A stretch of 64,000 nucleotides of DNA from assembly GCF_014356525.2 (NCBI RefSeq), contig NC_052507.1, positions 8,053,568 through 8,117,567 on the forward strand. Direction: 5' to 3'. The notes under the pieces are model-generated. The model worked only from the letters and a program-made list of their open reading frames with translations, was not told where the DNA came from and ran no database searches. Below are positions 1 to 10,812 of this stretch, one piece after another; the first letter of the stretch is position 1, and each line of letters begins with the position of its first letter. Made by a program: the position numbers and the translations under genes. The stretch is from Nilaparvata lugens (taxonomy: Eukaryota > Arthropoda > Insecta > Hemiptera > Delphacidae).

Positions 1-600
1 GCTCTCGTTGCAGATTTGTGGAGGAGATTGTAATAGTAAAATGCATGTGTTGATGCATTATAATAAGATTCTGATTATAATTATAATTTTTTTGGAGGAT
101 CATTGTGAAGGTGTATCTTTTTTTTACACTCACGATGGTTCCATTATCACCTTTAACATAATGGATATTTATACTATTCCTCTATTCATGATCATGAATG
201 AAGTAGTTTTGAAGAAGGAACCAAATTAAATAAAATTGAACATTGAATTGAACAAATTGAATGAATAAATGACTAATTTAGAACATAAGTTCTAATTAGT
301 TCAAAATTACAACAATCTTCAGTCAGAACAAATTTTTTTGGAGGTTAATTGTGAAGGTGTAACTTTTTTACACTCACAATGGTTCCATTATCATCTTTAA
401 CTTAATAATATTATTATTTATACAATACAGTTGATGAATGAAGTAGTTGAAAAATATATCACTGAAAAGGGAACCTAATTGAAATTGATTATTGATGAAA
501 AAATAAATTATTATTTTCTTGGAGGATCATAGTGAATGTGTAACTATTTGGTTGCACTCCTGTTGGATCCAATAATTACCATTATCATATTTAGTATAAT
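1..600 (+). repeat. Short interspersed repeat, three diverged copies
   Basis: A block of about 70 bp beginning TTTGGAGGATCATTGTGAAG and running through a CACTCACAATGGTTCC segment recurs near 93-166, 338-404 and 519-592. A fourth copy near 2745-3886 is split by another element. The first 50 bases of the window also resemble 2648-2700. The short open frames here are AT-rich and match nothing I know. I see no terminal inverted repeats or poly-A tail, so the class is unknown. The stretch 600-835 holds no recognisable feature. Confidence 0.6.
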
Positions 601-834
601 TAATAATAATTCTGGACATAATTTTATCAATGTTGAAAGGATGGAGAGCGACAGGATTCCCAGGGCAGTCATGTTGTATAACCCGGTTGTAAGGAGAAGT
701 GTGGGCAGACCCCATAAAAGATAGATGTGATGGTGAGTTTGAAGTCGGAACAGGCAAATTGCCTCATCCTTCCGTCGTCCTCAGACGACGACAATCATAT
801 TATTTAGTATCGGTGCACGGAGCTTTGCTCGTTA

Positions 835-1205
835 TTTATTCATTAATGAACAGAACACAATTCTTTAAAATGATTGGGGAAGGACTAACAGGCACAGCCC
901 AAAACTGTTTCTTCCCCAAATTCTGATATATACACTATAATTAGTCCAAAAAGTAGGTTAAATATGTTCCATACACTTGAATTCAGGTCCAATTTTCAGT
1001 CCAACAATTTGAAAACAGAAAAGTTCTAATTTAGATTGTTTACAAACCAAATTGAATAACAAAATAACACTTACTGATCATTTAAAACTGTAAAGAATGA
1101 TTAACTTCAAAAATTATCATATACTATAATTCAGAATGATATACCATGTCATGTCAACAAATCATATTATTTTGATCAAGTCAATAAAAATATCCAGATA
1201 TTATT
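835..1205 (-). mobile_element. Retroposon 3'-end repeat, family X
   Basis: About 370 bp match 14945-15300, with a shorter match at 15318-15372. Read on the minus strand, the segment holds a hairpin: GGGGAAGAAACAG and CTGTTAGTCCTTCCCC pair around a TTTTGGGCTGTGC loop. The same hairpin with AT-rich tails appears in plus orientation at 22335, 32795 and 45866. A conserved hairpin near one end of variably truncated copies is typical of LINE or SINE 3' ends recognised by the reverse transcriptase. No coding sequence is attached, so the parent element is unknown. Confidence 0.55.
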
Positions 1206-1256
1206 TCCGTCAGATAAGCTGTTTAATTCAACAGCTGAACATAATAAGGTGATTAC

Positions 1257-1418
1257 ATATATATGCGCTGTGAACATAAGCAATTCACTTTTAATCAGCT
1301 GACTATATCTGTATTTTTGCAGAACCGGTAAGATACATAAATTTAATATAAAAAGCTTGGCATCTGCTGATTAGAAGTGAATTGCTTACGTTCGCGGCGC
1401 GTATATCTGTATGCACCT
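1257..1418. mobile_element. Palindromic MITE with 3-bp target duplication
   Basis: The ends are AGGTGATTACATATATATGC on the left and the complement of AGGTGCATACAGATATACGC on the right. Inside, GAACATAAGCAATTCACTTT and its inverse make the element a near-complete foldback around AATCAGCTGA. It is flanked by ATA on both sides (1254-1256 and 1419-1421). Relatives lie at 31102-31265 and 58022-58268, the latter with TTA duplications. A 3-bp duplication and short TIRs are compatible with PIF/Harbinger-type MITEs, but I cannot assign the superfamily firmly. Confidence 0.7.
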
Positions 1419-2264
1419 ATAGTGAGTTCCAAGTTATAATGGCAGTGAAGAAAGATAGGAGAAAAACGTTGCCAAGTCTCTCTATTTTGCCACTGACTGT
1501 ACACAGCGGTTACTCAATTCATCCCATTGAATTTAATCCAATAATAATTATCATTTCCTTGATAAAATAATCAATTTAATGTCAAATTGATCAAGAAAAT
1601 ATATTTTATCATAATTTGACTTGAAAATTTGCTTTCATGACTGAGATCAGATTTTTATTTTTATACAAACCTGAAATGGTGACTAATTTAAGAAGCTGTG
1701 ATACAACAATCTGAATTTCAAAACAACAGTATTATTGAGTTATTTGGTAGGCATTCTATTCCAATTTCCTTTAAAAATAATAGAAAAATAGGAATCCTAT
1801 TTAAAAATAAGTGATTTTGATTGATTAATTCTGAAATAACTTTTCAATATTATTTATACCGGTACGAGTAGGTCTAACCTATAGGGGTAAGCTAACTTGA
1901 GCATGGATGAAGTCCAGGATGGTCTATTATCAACCTTTAAAATGTTATTTCAGGTATTTTAATTTGGGTTTCTCATAAGGTGATGTGTAAAAATTATCTC
2001 ATTGTTTCAAAAATACATTTTAAATCAATTATACGACTTGTGTACTCAAGTATTTTGATAGAATGAAGAAAAAAATGGCGGCTGAGAATATGGTTTGTTC
2101 AGTTTTATACAGTCACTGTCAAAAGTAAATATAAAATATTCTGGCAAATAGACAACATTGCGAAGCGAGAGAGAGATAGTGCTATCTGTTTTGTTGTATG
2201 ATAGAAAAGGACAGCAACAGTATTGTCAATCGTACACTGCCATTATAATGTGGACCTCACTATA
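1418..2264. mobile_element. MITE family M, copy a (TATAGTGAGGTCC ends)
   Basis: The left end reads TATAGTGAGTTCCAAGTTAT and the right end is its inverse, CATTATAATGTGGACCTCAC followed by TATA. Eight copies of this family lie in the window, sharing the 28-30 bp terminal inverted repeat and subterminal blocks such as AGAAAGATAGGAGA. The right arm here (2150-2235) belongs to the second subterminal type (AGCGAGAGAGAGATAGTGC), so this may be a chimera or carry internal insertions. No transposase frame is present. Confidence 0.65.
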
Positions 2265-2640
2265 TATGCTTCAATGCTTTTGTACTCCAGAGCGAAGGTG
2301 CTCTGGTATTGAACAATGATACTCTGGATATTGAACAATGATACAGAAAACTTCAAGAATAACCAAGAAAATTGCATTCTGTTGCATGTAGAATGATACA
2401 GTATCATGTGGCTCGTATCATGTCTGCTGCCAGCGCTATCTAGCGTGACATTTTACAACCACATTAAGCTTTTTCCTACTCAGGTTCTCGTAAAGGCAAC
2501 ATTTATCAAGGATTTTAAGATATTTAGTGTTGAATTTTCACGTTTTTTACTATCAAAAACCTTTCTTTGACATGTAAAGAACTCACAAAATGAATTTCAA
2601 TGCGATTGACATTGGATTTGTTACTTATAACTGACTTTGA
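2265..2640. other. No recognisable feature
   Basis: AT-rich spacer between two repeats. The imperfect duplication of a TACTCTGGATATTGAACAATGATAC-like block near 2300-2345 is the only visible structure. Open frames are below 70 codons and have no recognisable product. Confidence 0.5.
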
Positions 2641-2776
2641 AGCTGCTGGCTCTCGTTGCAGATTTGTGGAAGAGCTTTGTATAATAGAATGCATGTAAAC
2701 AGTCATTGAATTTATCAATGTAGATAGTTTTTACCTTTATTGTTTTTTGGAGGACCATTGTGAAGGTGTAACTTTT

Positions 2777-3841
2777 TTTTTCGCCCCACTTGGATGTAAT
2801 GAGCTGGTTTACGTGCGTCATATGGAGGCCGAAAGTGATTGTTTTCTGACCAGGCCTGTAAAATTTTTACGGCCCTAGGGCTGTAAAATAACCTTGAAGT
2901 CAGCTGATTCTGATTTGATGTGAACGTGTTTACAAAATAGTTTATGAAACGGAATCAGTTTATGCTTCTAGAATTGAATAAAGTTTTTGCAATAAGATAC
3001 TATCATTTTATTAGGATGAATGAAATACAAATGAGATATTATAAACTATTCAAATTATTTTCAGAGTATAATAGAATCTAACCTCAAACCTCCTAGTAAA
3101 GCGTTTATCACGGAACATGGTGGATAAACGGAATCATTTTATGCTTCTAGAATTCAATAAAGTATTCTGTAATAATATACTATCATTTTATTTAAATGAA
3201 TAAAATACAGATAAGATATATATTATAAACTATTCAAATAATTCGATTTTCATAGAAGAATAGAACTTCTAACCTAAACTTCCATTGACATTCAGATCAC
3301 ATCAGATTGGCCGAATTTCAAGTGTGCTAAAACAGCTGATCAAAAACTTTTTCAAGTGTGATAAACCAGCTGATCAAAAACTTTTTCAAGTGTGATAAAC
3401 CAGCTGATCAAAAACTTTTCATTATTTGTGTTTATCATTCAATAATTAAAACATTTATAATAATATCATCTTATTGTCATTTGGAAGAATAAAAAGTATA
3501 AACTCAATCTCTTACATAATTGAACATAATCTTTCAGGTTATTTAGACAAATCAGAATAAAAAATAAAAATACTTGGACAATTTCTTGATATTCAGATTT
3601 GCTAGAGCTATGACCTTCCACTTTTGCTTTCGGAAGTGCTTATAATAGACAATGAGAATAATTATTATTCTCATATATATATTATTTATTTTTCTGTGTG
3701 GCGAAAAATTACGTTCTCACCATGGGCAAAAATGTTTTTCCGGCTCTCAATCTTTTCTAGTCCTCGGCCTACGGCCTCGGACTTGAAAACCGATTTCGAG
3801 CCAGAAAAGTCTCATTTTCGGCCCTAGGTGCGAAATATGCT
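2777..3841. mobile_element. Non-autonomous element C, copy 1, nested in another repeat
   Basis: Begins TTCGCCCCACTTGGATG and ends CGGCCCTAGGTGCGAAATA. A second copy of 817 bp lies at 23246-24062 with the same ends and body (ATATGGAGGCCGAAA; CCTCGGCCTACGGCCTCGG). The outer TATTT(T)CGC motifs are weakly inverted. It interrupts the repeat described at 1-600: GAAGGTGTAACTTTTTT lies on its left and TTACACTCACAATGG on its right, which are contiguous at 355-385. No target duplication is certain. This copy contains three tandem CAGCTGATCAAAAACTTTTT units near 3335-3420 that are reduced in copy 2. Confidence 0.7.
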
Positions 3842-3887
3842 ATTACACTCACAATGGTTCATTATCATCTTTAACATAATACAATAT

Positions 3888-4164
3888 TGAGATTCAAGTC
3901 GAAGGTTTGGCATTTCTCTTGAAGTTAAAATGTTTATATGTTGTGCATTTAAGCTGAAACGCAGTAATAAATTTTCACGAAATTTGACAGGTATGTTCCA
4001 TTTTTAATTGCGCGTCGACGTATATTCAAGGTTTTTGGAAATTTTGTATTTCAAGCATAATATGAAAGGGAAAAGGAGCGTCCCTTCATAGGCCAATATT
4101 AGAGTAAAAATTAATCAGACTATAGAATTATTTATAATAAATCAGCTGACAAGTGATTTACACA
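3888..4164 (-). mobile_element. Helentron-like element fragment
   Basis: The reverse complement matches each unit of the triple array at 56782-58292. Shared blocks include GTTTGGCATTTCTCT, ATTGCGCGTCGACGTATA, GGAGCGTCCCTTCATAGG and CAGCTGACAAGTGATTTACA. A further piece carrying the other end of the unit (ACTGTTCACAGATCTACTAG) lies at 8343-8411, after the 5.8-kb block that begins at 4165. The two pieces may be one element split by insertion, but about 80 bp of the unit are missing between them, so this is not proven. Confidence 0.65.
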
Positions 4165-4389
4165 ACCGCCATGAAGCTGGCCCCACCATATCGAGCCAGA
4201 AATTTGAAACATATGCCAATATTTAGGGCTTTTTTGGGCTTCCAGAATAACCAAGTTTCAATTTTTGGTCTCAACCGGAAATGGGTTTTATAAGGGTTTA
4301 TACATTGGCGGGCCAGCTTCATGGTTAGCCCGCCACCATCACCGATCTTGAAGATGAAGGTGTCATTGTATAGAGTGAATTTTGGGCTT

Positions 4390-5245
4390 TCATTCTATAC
4401 CATTTTTAAATTTTGGGCTCAATAATTACGCTGCGGGCGGAGGAAAAACGTTATAGGCAGGGGGAGGGGGGTTAATGTATTAAACCAGGTCCCTTGTCGC
4501 TGCCAGGGAAAGTGTATTCCAGAAAAATTTGATAAGAATCGATGGAACAATCAGCTATCATATGATACCACTTTCAATTTTTGGGCTCGATAATCATGCC
4601 GTCAGCGGGGGGGAAGGGTTGTAGGTAACCAGGTCCTTTGCCGCCCCCAGGGTATGTGTAATCAAGAAAAATCCGATGGAAATCGATGTAACAAATCTAC
4701 AGCTATCATATTATACCACTTTCAATTTTTGGGCTCAATTATCACGCCATCAGCGGGGTGGAAGGGTTGTAGGTAACCAGGTCACTTGCCGCCCCCAGGG
4801 TATGTGTAATCAAGAAAAATCCAATGGAAATCGATGTAACAAATCTACAGCTATCATATTATACCACTTCCAATTTTTGGGCTCAATAATCACGCCATCA
4901 GCGGGGTGGAAGGGTTGTAGGTAACCAGGTCACTTGCCGCTCCCAGGGAAGTTGTATTTTATAATAATTCGACGAAAATCGATGGAACATGTCCACAGCT
5001 GTGATATGATACCACTTCCAAATTTTGGGCTCGATAATCACGCCGTCAGCGGGGGTAAGGGCTGTTGGTAACCAGGTATCTTGCCGCCCCCAGGGTATGT
5101 GTATTCAAGGAAAATTTCATGGAAATCGATGAAACAACTCTTCAATTATCATGTGATACCACTTTCAAATTTTGGGATCAATAATTATGCTTTCAGTGTC
5201 GGGAAGAGCTGTAGATCCCTTGCCGCCCCCAGGTTAGGAGTTTTT
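4390..5245. repeat. 148-bp tandem array, left arm
   Basis: About six diverged units. Each has ACCACTTTCAATTTTTGGGC, a CGCC(G/A)TCAGCGGGG core, GGTAACCAGGT, CCGCCCCCAGGG and an ATCGATG segment. Units differ by a few per cent. Short frames reading across units (4676-4924, 5081-5323) simply follow the repeat and are not taken as genes. Confidence 0.85.
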
Positions 5246-5442
5246 CAAAAGTATGTGAAACTAGGTGTGAAGAAATTTGTCAAAAATATGATACCAAGTT
5301 GTGAAAAGCTAAAATATCATTGAATAATCATTTTTAACAAAAATAGATTTAGAACGCAAAAATCAGTTGAATGTTTAGGTCGGTGGTTGGATATTATTTA
5401 ATTTTGATTTTAAACTAACAACAAATTAGATAAATATTTTCA

Positions 5443-5877
5443 TAACTTTGTTAGTTTTGAACAGATTGATTTGAAATTTCATGGGTGTGTTAATTGTATG
5501 AAGGGAAACGTTCATGATTTTTTGTAGAATTCTCCTACGTCCCCTTCTCCCTCCTAAATTGAAAAAAACCTATGGTTGTAGTTCTGATGCTATATGCGAG
5601 AAGATTCAAAAGTCGCGCTATTCTGAGCTTCCTCTGTGTTTCGCGGCAAGGAACAGGATTGGATTAAATCTCCCGCGGAACAACACTATTGGTCTACTCA
5701 AAAGCGCGACTTTTGAATCCTCTCGCATATACCATCAGAACTACCATATGTTTTCGGATTAGGAGGGAGAAGGGAACGTTGGAAAATTCTACAAAAAATC
5801 ATGAACGTTTCTCTTCATACAATTAACACACCAATGAGGTTTCAAATCAATCTGTTCAAAACTAACAAAGTTATAAA
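5443..5877. repeat. 435-bp foldback inside the 5.8-kb block
   Basis: The left arm 5443-5622 and right arm 5699-5877 are inverted copies. The outer edges read ACTTTGTTAGTTTTGAACAG and its inverse CTGTTCAAAACTAACAAAGT; the inner edges read TTCAAAAGTCGCGC and GCGCGACTTTTGAATCC. A loop of about 75 bp separates the arms. The structure is a hairpin transposon or MITE with 180-bp arms and no coding capacity. The frame crossing the right arm (5514-5762) is a by-product. Confidence 0.75.
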
Positions 5878-5890
5878 AAATTCTCTATTT

Positions 5891-6032
5891 TTACTTTCCT
5901 TGCCCTAATACCATAGGTAAGGAAAGTATTGCTTTCCGAAAAAAATTAAGGTACCCCAATTTCTAAATTTCTATACGTTTCAAAGTCCCCTGAGTCCCAA
6001 AAAGTGGTTTGAGTGTGTGTGTGTGTGGTGTG

Positions 6033-6063
<31 letters not shown>

Positions 6064-6082
6064 TGTGTGTGTGTGTGGTGTG

Positions 6083-6175
<93 letters not shown>

Positions 6176-6208
6176 TGTGTGTGGTGTGTGTGTGGTGTGT
6201 GTGTGTGT

Positions 6209-6239
<31 letters not shown>

Positions 6240-6278
6240 TGTGTGTGTGTGTGGTGTGTGTGTGTGTGTGGTGGTGTG

Positions 6279-6309
<31 letters not shown>

Positions 6310-6535
6310 TGTGTGTGGTGTGTGTGTGGTGTGTGTGTGTGTGGTGTGTGTGTGTGTGGTGTGTGTGTGTGTGTGTATGAGTGTATGTGCGTCTGTGTAC
6401 ACGATATCTCATCTCCCAATTAACCGAATGATTTGAAATTTGGAACTTGAGGTCCTTACACTATAAGTATCCGACACGAACATTTACGATCCAATGCAAT
6501 TCAAGATGGCGGCTAAAATGGCGAAAATGTGGTCA
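5891..6535 (+). mobile_element. GT-bearing element T, copy 1 (5' part)
   Basis: Starts with a hairpin, CTTTCCTTGCCC then GGTAAGGAAAG, followed by TTAAGGTACCCCAATTTC, GTCCCCTGAGTCC, a (GT)n tract and TATGAGTGTATGTGCGTCTG. The element's usual 3' end (GGCAAGGAAAGTTGTGTGAG to CCACACCAGATTTT) is absent here. It is found in the adjacent partial copy at 7028-7846. Full-length relatives are at 33511, 36506 and, inverted, 37966. The body contains AAGATGGCGGCTAAAATGGC. No coding frame is convincing. Confidence 0.8.
6012..6376. repeat. Interrupted (GT)n microsatellite, 365 bp
   Basis: Long (GT)n broken at irregular intervals by extra G (TGTGGTGTG), giving a higher-order TGTGTGTGTGG pattern. It lies at the conserved microsatellite position of element T, where the other copies carry about 100, 115, 15 and 23 bases. 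Long frames on both strands (poly-Val/Cys, poly-Thr/His) are artefacts of the repeat. Confidence 0.95.
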
Positions 6536-7027
6536 GAGTGTCAACATTCAATCAATGAGTTTTCTCTTCATTGGATACTTGTAGACTCTCTGACAGATAT
6601 TTTTGAGGGGTATGCAGGAGTTCTATTTTTTGAAGATCAAAGATTGGCGTTGGATTCAGCAACCTGTCCCCTTTATAGAAAAATAAATCCTCTTTTGAAT
6701 CTAGGAGAGCAGCTTGGGATGAATATACCATTTGCAAAAACTAGAATTCTAACCCTAACCCTAACTCTAACCCTAGAATTCTTTGAGCACTACCAATTGA
6801 TTAGTTAAAACTTTCTGGATACTTTAACTAAAGTTTCTGTGAGAATGGTCACAAGGAGAAGAAGAATTCGGCGAAGGGAATGAGTTTCGTTTCAAGCTTA
6901 GTTAGGTTGAGTTAGACTCGATTAAGTTGGGTCAGGCTTCTGTTATGGTAAAATACATGTGTTATGTGTTAAGGCTCTGTTCGAAATCGTTGATTATTTT
7001 TTGATTAATTTGAGTAAGTTGAATAAT
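6536..7027. other. Spacer between two T copies, with a short TTAGGG-like tract
   Basis: Not shared with other T copies. At 6749-6774 there are four CCCTAA-type units (one variant, CTCTAA) bracketed by AGAATTC and GAATTC, so the tract sits in a small palindrome. A 104-codon frame (6494-6808) crosses it but matches no family I know. GTTAGGTTGAGTTAGACTCG near 6901-6920 is low complexity. Confidence 0.5.
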
Positions 7028-7088
7028 GGTCCCCTGAGTGCAAAAAAGTGGTTTTTGGGTATTGGTCTGTATGTGTGTGTGTGTGTGT

Positions 7089-7174
<86 letters not shown>

Positions 7175-7846
7175 AGTGTATGTGCGTCTGTGTACACGAT
7201 ATATCATCTCCCAATTAACCGAATTACTTGAAATTTGGAACTTGAGGTCCTTACACTATAAGTATCCGACACGAACATTTTCGATCCAATGCAATTCAAG
7301 ATGGCGACTAAAATGGCGAAAATGTTGTCAAAAACAGGGTTTTTCAAGAGTTTCTCAAAAACGGCTCCAACGATTATAAATCAAATTTATACCTGAAATA
7401 GTAATTGATAAGCTCTCAATTGCCACAAGTCTTATATCTGTAAAAATTTCAGGAGCTCCGCCCCATCTATGCAAAGTTCGATTTTAGATTCCCAATTATC
7501 AGGCTTCAAATGGAATTTAAACAAAAAATTTTGAGTGGAGAAGATAAGGCATAAAAATCTCTACAATTAATGTTCAGTAACATTTTCACCTAAAATTGAA
7601 AATAAGCACGAAATTAGAGAAAATGTTATTATTTCAATTGCAAACTGTTGGCAACTGTTGATTCTATTGAATGATTCACTATGAAGAGATAGCAGACCTC
7701 GTATGTCTCCAGCGTTATTGTCCTGTCACCGGCTGGCTCAGATCTTTGTTTATAAGTAGACTTGAGATGCGCGGGAACAATAGCGTCAGGTGATCAATTT
7801 TCATAACGGCAAGGAAAGTTGTGTGAGTGCGCCACACCAGATTTTT
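7028..7846 (+). mobile_element. GT-bearing element T, copy 1b (5'-truncated)
   Basis: Begins at the GTCCCCTGAGTGC segment, continues through (GT)n at 7072-7171 and TATGAGTGTATGTGCGTCTG, and runs to the true 3' end GGCAAGGAAAGTTGTGTGAG ... CCACACCAGATTTT. Together with 5891-6535 it gives two overlapping partial copies in direct orientation, suggesting either a tandem duplication or two insertions. Conserved body phrases include CGGCTCCAACGATT and CAGGAGCTCCGCCCCAT. Confidence 0.8.
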
Positions 7847-8593
7847 ATTCTTGTTTTATTATTTTATTGATTTTAAAGGGTACTATAATTTATTCTATTT
7901 TATAGATTCTATAAGATTGAACGGAGCTTGACAAACACATAATGTTCATCATGTGTATGATAATTTATATTCAGTGAATTTGACAAGTGGATTTTTTATT
8001 GCATGCATTAAACAGATGTCTGGCCGCATATATTTCTATAAGGTAGGGTTCCAATATTTTTTAAGATGCGTGCCCATCAGTATCAATATTCTCACATTTG
8101 AAAATTAAAAGAACTATAATATTCTTGATTGAAAAATATTAATTTTAAAAAAGTTGGAAAATATTTTTATCAGATGAAAAGATTATCACGAAAATGAATA
8201 AATCATCATATGGGATACAAATTCAAACGTGAACTGAGTTAATTAACGTAAGTGAGTTTTTAATCTTTGAGAAAACAAATAACAGTTTTCAAGAGTAAAT
8301 TATGATTCAACTGTGAATTATGATTCACTGAATCAACTAGAACAGGTGACATCAGATACTTGTGGATGAGAAAACTGCGTGAGGTCTACTGTTCACAGAT
8401 CTACTAGTATTTAGGATACAAACCAACAATTAATGCTTTTTAACTAATAAAGAAGATTTCTGATAAAAAATACGAGAACAATTTTTGAAGAATCAGGCGT
8501 TTATAAACTGGAATATAGCCTAGTAATTGTGAAAAACTTTACATCGGTCGGATACATAAATGTTTTTCAAAATAGGTCCAATGAACATATTTA
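7847..8593. other. AT-rich spacer with Helentron-like end at 8343-8411
   Basis: No gene visible. The segment 8343-8411 (CTTGTGGATGAGAAAACTGC ... CTACTAGTATTT) is the CTAG-ending terminus of the Helentron-like unit found at 3888 and 56782, minus strand. The rest has no similarity that I can see within the window. Confidence 0.5.
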
Positions 8594-9972
8594 GGCTTTA
8601 AAAAAAAATCTGGTTACCTATAACCCTTCCCTACCGCTGACGGCGTGATTATCGAGCCCAAAATTTCAAAGTTGTATAATATGATGGCTGTAGACTTGTT
8701 ACATCGATTTCCATCGGATTTTTCTTGATTACACATACCCTGGCAGCGGCAAGGGACTTGGTTACCTACAACCCTTCCCCCCCGCTGACGGCGTGATTAT
8801 CAAGCCCGAAAATTGAAAGTGGTATCATATTATAGCTGTAGACTTGTTACATCGATTTCCGTCAAATTATCATGAAATCCAATTTCCCTGGGGGCGGCAG
8901 GTGACCAGGTTACCTACAACTTTTCCCTCTCGCTGACGGCGTGATTATCGAGCCCAAATATTGAAAGTGGTATCATAGCTGTAGATCTGTTACATCAATT
9001 TCCATCGGATTTTCCTTGATTACACATACCCTGGGAGAAGCAAGTGACCTGGTTACCTACAACCCTTCCCCCCCGCTGACGGCGTGATTATTGAGCCCAA
9101 AAATTGGAAGTAGTATAATATGATGGCTGTAGACTTAATACATCGATTTCCATTGGTTTTTTCTTGATTACACATACCCTGGGGGCGGCAAAGGACCTGG
9201 TTACCTACAACCCTTCCACCCCTCTGACGGCGTGTTTATTGAGTCCAAAAATTGAAAGTGGTATCATATGATAGCTGTAGACTTGTTCCATCGATTTCCG
9301 TCAAATTATTATGAAATACAACTTCCCTTGGGGCGGCAAGTGACCTGGTTACCTACAACCCTTCACCCCCACTGACGGCTTAATTATCGAGCCCAAAAAT
9401 TGAAAGTGGTATAATATGATAGCTGTAGACTTGTTCCATCGATTCTTATCAAATTTTTCTGGAATACACTTTCCCTGGGGGCGACAAGGGACCTGGTTTA
9501 ATAAATCAACCCCCCCTCCCCCGGCTATAACGTTTTTCCTCCGTCCGCAGCGTAATTATTGAGCCCAAAATTTAAAAAAGATATAGAATGAAAGCCCAAA
9601 ATTCGCTCTATCGAATGACACATTCATCTTCAAGATCGGTGATGGTCGCGGGCTAACCGTGAAGCTGGCCCGCCGAATTTGAAAACTTTCGAAGTCTCTC
9701 ACGGTCGTATTTTTTGAGCCCAAAACTTGAAAATGGTATAGAATGGAAGCCCAATATTCACTCTATCAAATGACACCTTCATCTTCAAGATCGGTGATGG
9801 TCGCGGGCTAACCGTGAAGCTGGCCCGCCAATGTATAAACCCTTATAAACCCCATTTCCGGTTGAGACCAAAAATTGAAACTTGGATATTCTGGAAGCTC
9901 AAAAAAAGCCCTAAATATTGGCATATGTTTCAAATTTTGGGCTCGATATGGTGGGGCCAGCTTCACGGCGGT
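8594..9972. repeat. 148-bp tandem array and terminus, right arm
   Basis: Inverse of 4165-5250, with about seven tandem units. It ends with TATGGTGGGGCCAGCTTCAC then GGCGGT at 9972. The subterminal CATCTTCAAGATCGGTGATG block occurs twice. The small frames at 9808-10068 and 9814-10053 lie in this terminus and are not supported as genes. Confidence 0.8.
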
Positions 9973-10421
9973 TCTAGAATGTACATAGTCTACCATACAT
10001 TTTGGTCTTCTAGGGATTTTTACTCTAAAACTACAGCACATGCTCATGGATAATATTACTTGAAGCACGTTTTATTCAACTTTTCTTGATATTTTCCATT
10101 GAAAGTGTACTTTCACCGACCTTGAAATTCAATGAAAACTACTTGTAAGAAATAATTCACCAAAGAGTGTGTGAATGTGACTAATTCTTGGAGAGCTACG
10201 CTTTGTACTGCTTTCAGACTTTCAACTACTTTTGATGTAGTTTTCGTTTCAACGCTAGATAGCATTAGCTGTAGGAAATTCCACCTTCCAACAAGCAAGC
10301 AAACTCCCTATACAGATGCCTATCAGAGAGAAAAGATTAAGTTAATACCATAGATAAAGGATAAGCATAAGCTATATTTCTAGTCTCTGTTAGTACTCTT
10401 TAGAGTTCGCTTATCTTTGTC
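9973..10421. other. No recognisable gene
   Basis: A 61-codon minus-strand frame (10113-10298) lies here without a recognisable domain. Nothing else stands out. Confidence 0.4.
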
Positions 10422-10703
10422 TATAGTGAGGTCCACGTTATAATGGCAGTATTTTATTAACATTGGGTTTGCTATATTTGTCTATTATTCGACAAGGAAG
10501 GTAGCTCTATCTTTTTCCAGCTACACAACGCTTCCAGATCGGTTTTTGACACTGTAGAATAATTACAATTAATATTTATGATTTGAACAAATATCAATGA
10601 ACACGTAAGACATGACGGTATCAGCTATCCTCTGGCGAGGCAGACAATCTATAATGTTGTTCTTCTATCTTTCTCCACTCCCATTATAGAGTGGATCTCA
10701 CTG
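10422..10703. mobile_element. MITE family M, copy b
   Basis: Left end TATAGTGAGGTCCACGTTAT, right end CATTATAGAGTGGATCTCAC. The left subterminal block resembles the CATTGGGTTTGCTA type and the right one the GTTCTTCTATCTTTCTCCAC type, as in copies e, g and h. A compact 282-bp copy without visible nested insertions. Confidence 0.75.
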
Positions 10704-10812
10704 AAAATAATGTAGATTCATTTCCTCCATGTTCCAATCCATCAAGAAAGTATATTCGATTTGTCAAATTCAACAGCTCTAATGTTATTTTTGCAATTAC
10801 AATGCCATCTGA

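Larger units (their letters stand above)
4165..9972. repeat. 5.8-kb block with kilobase inverted arms of tandem repeats
   Basis: The left end reads ACCGCCATGAAGCTGGCCCC and the right end is its inverse, GGGGCCAGCTTCACGGCGGT. The inverted arms run about 4165-5250 and 8594-9972. Each arm has a subterminal part (CCGATCTTGAAGATGAAGG) and then tandem repeats with a period near 148 bp: about six units left (GGGCTCGATAATCACGCC motifs near 4413, 4581, 4731, 4879, 5027, 5177) and about seven right (inverse motifs from 8640 to 9545). The right arm also duplicates its subterminal part (9590-9680, 9715-9830). The centre holds unrelated nested elements. It could be a giant foldback transposon or an inverted duplication of a satellite. 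No transposase is seen. Confidence 0.65.

Noticed and set aside
8..229. 73-codon frame at window start
   Set aside because: AT-rich frame crossing a dispersed repeat.
5946..6436. Six long frames of poly-His/Thr and poly-Val/Cys
   Set aside because: They arise from the (GT)n tract on both strands and all frames. No gene-like flanks.
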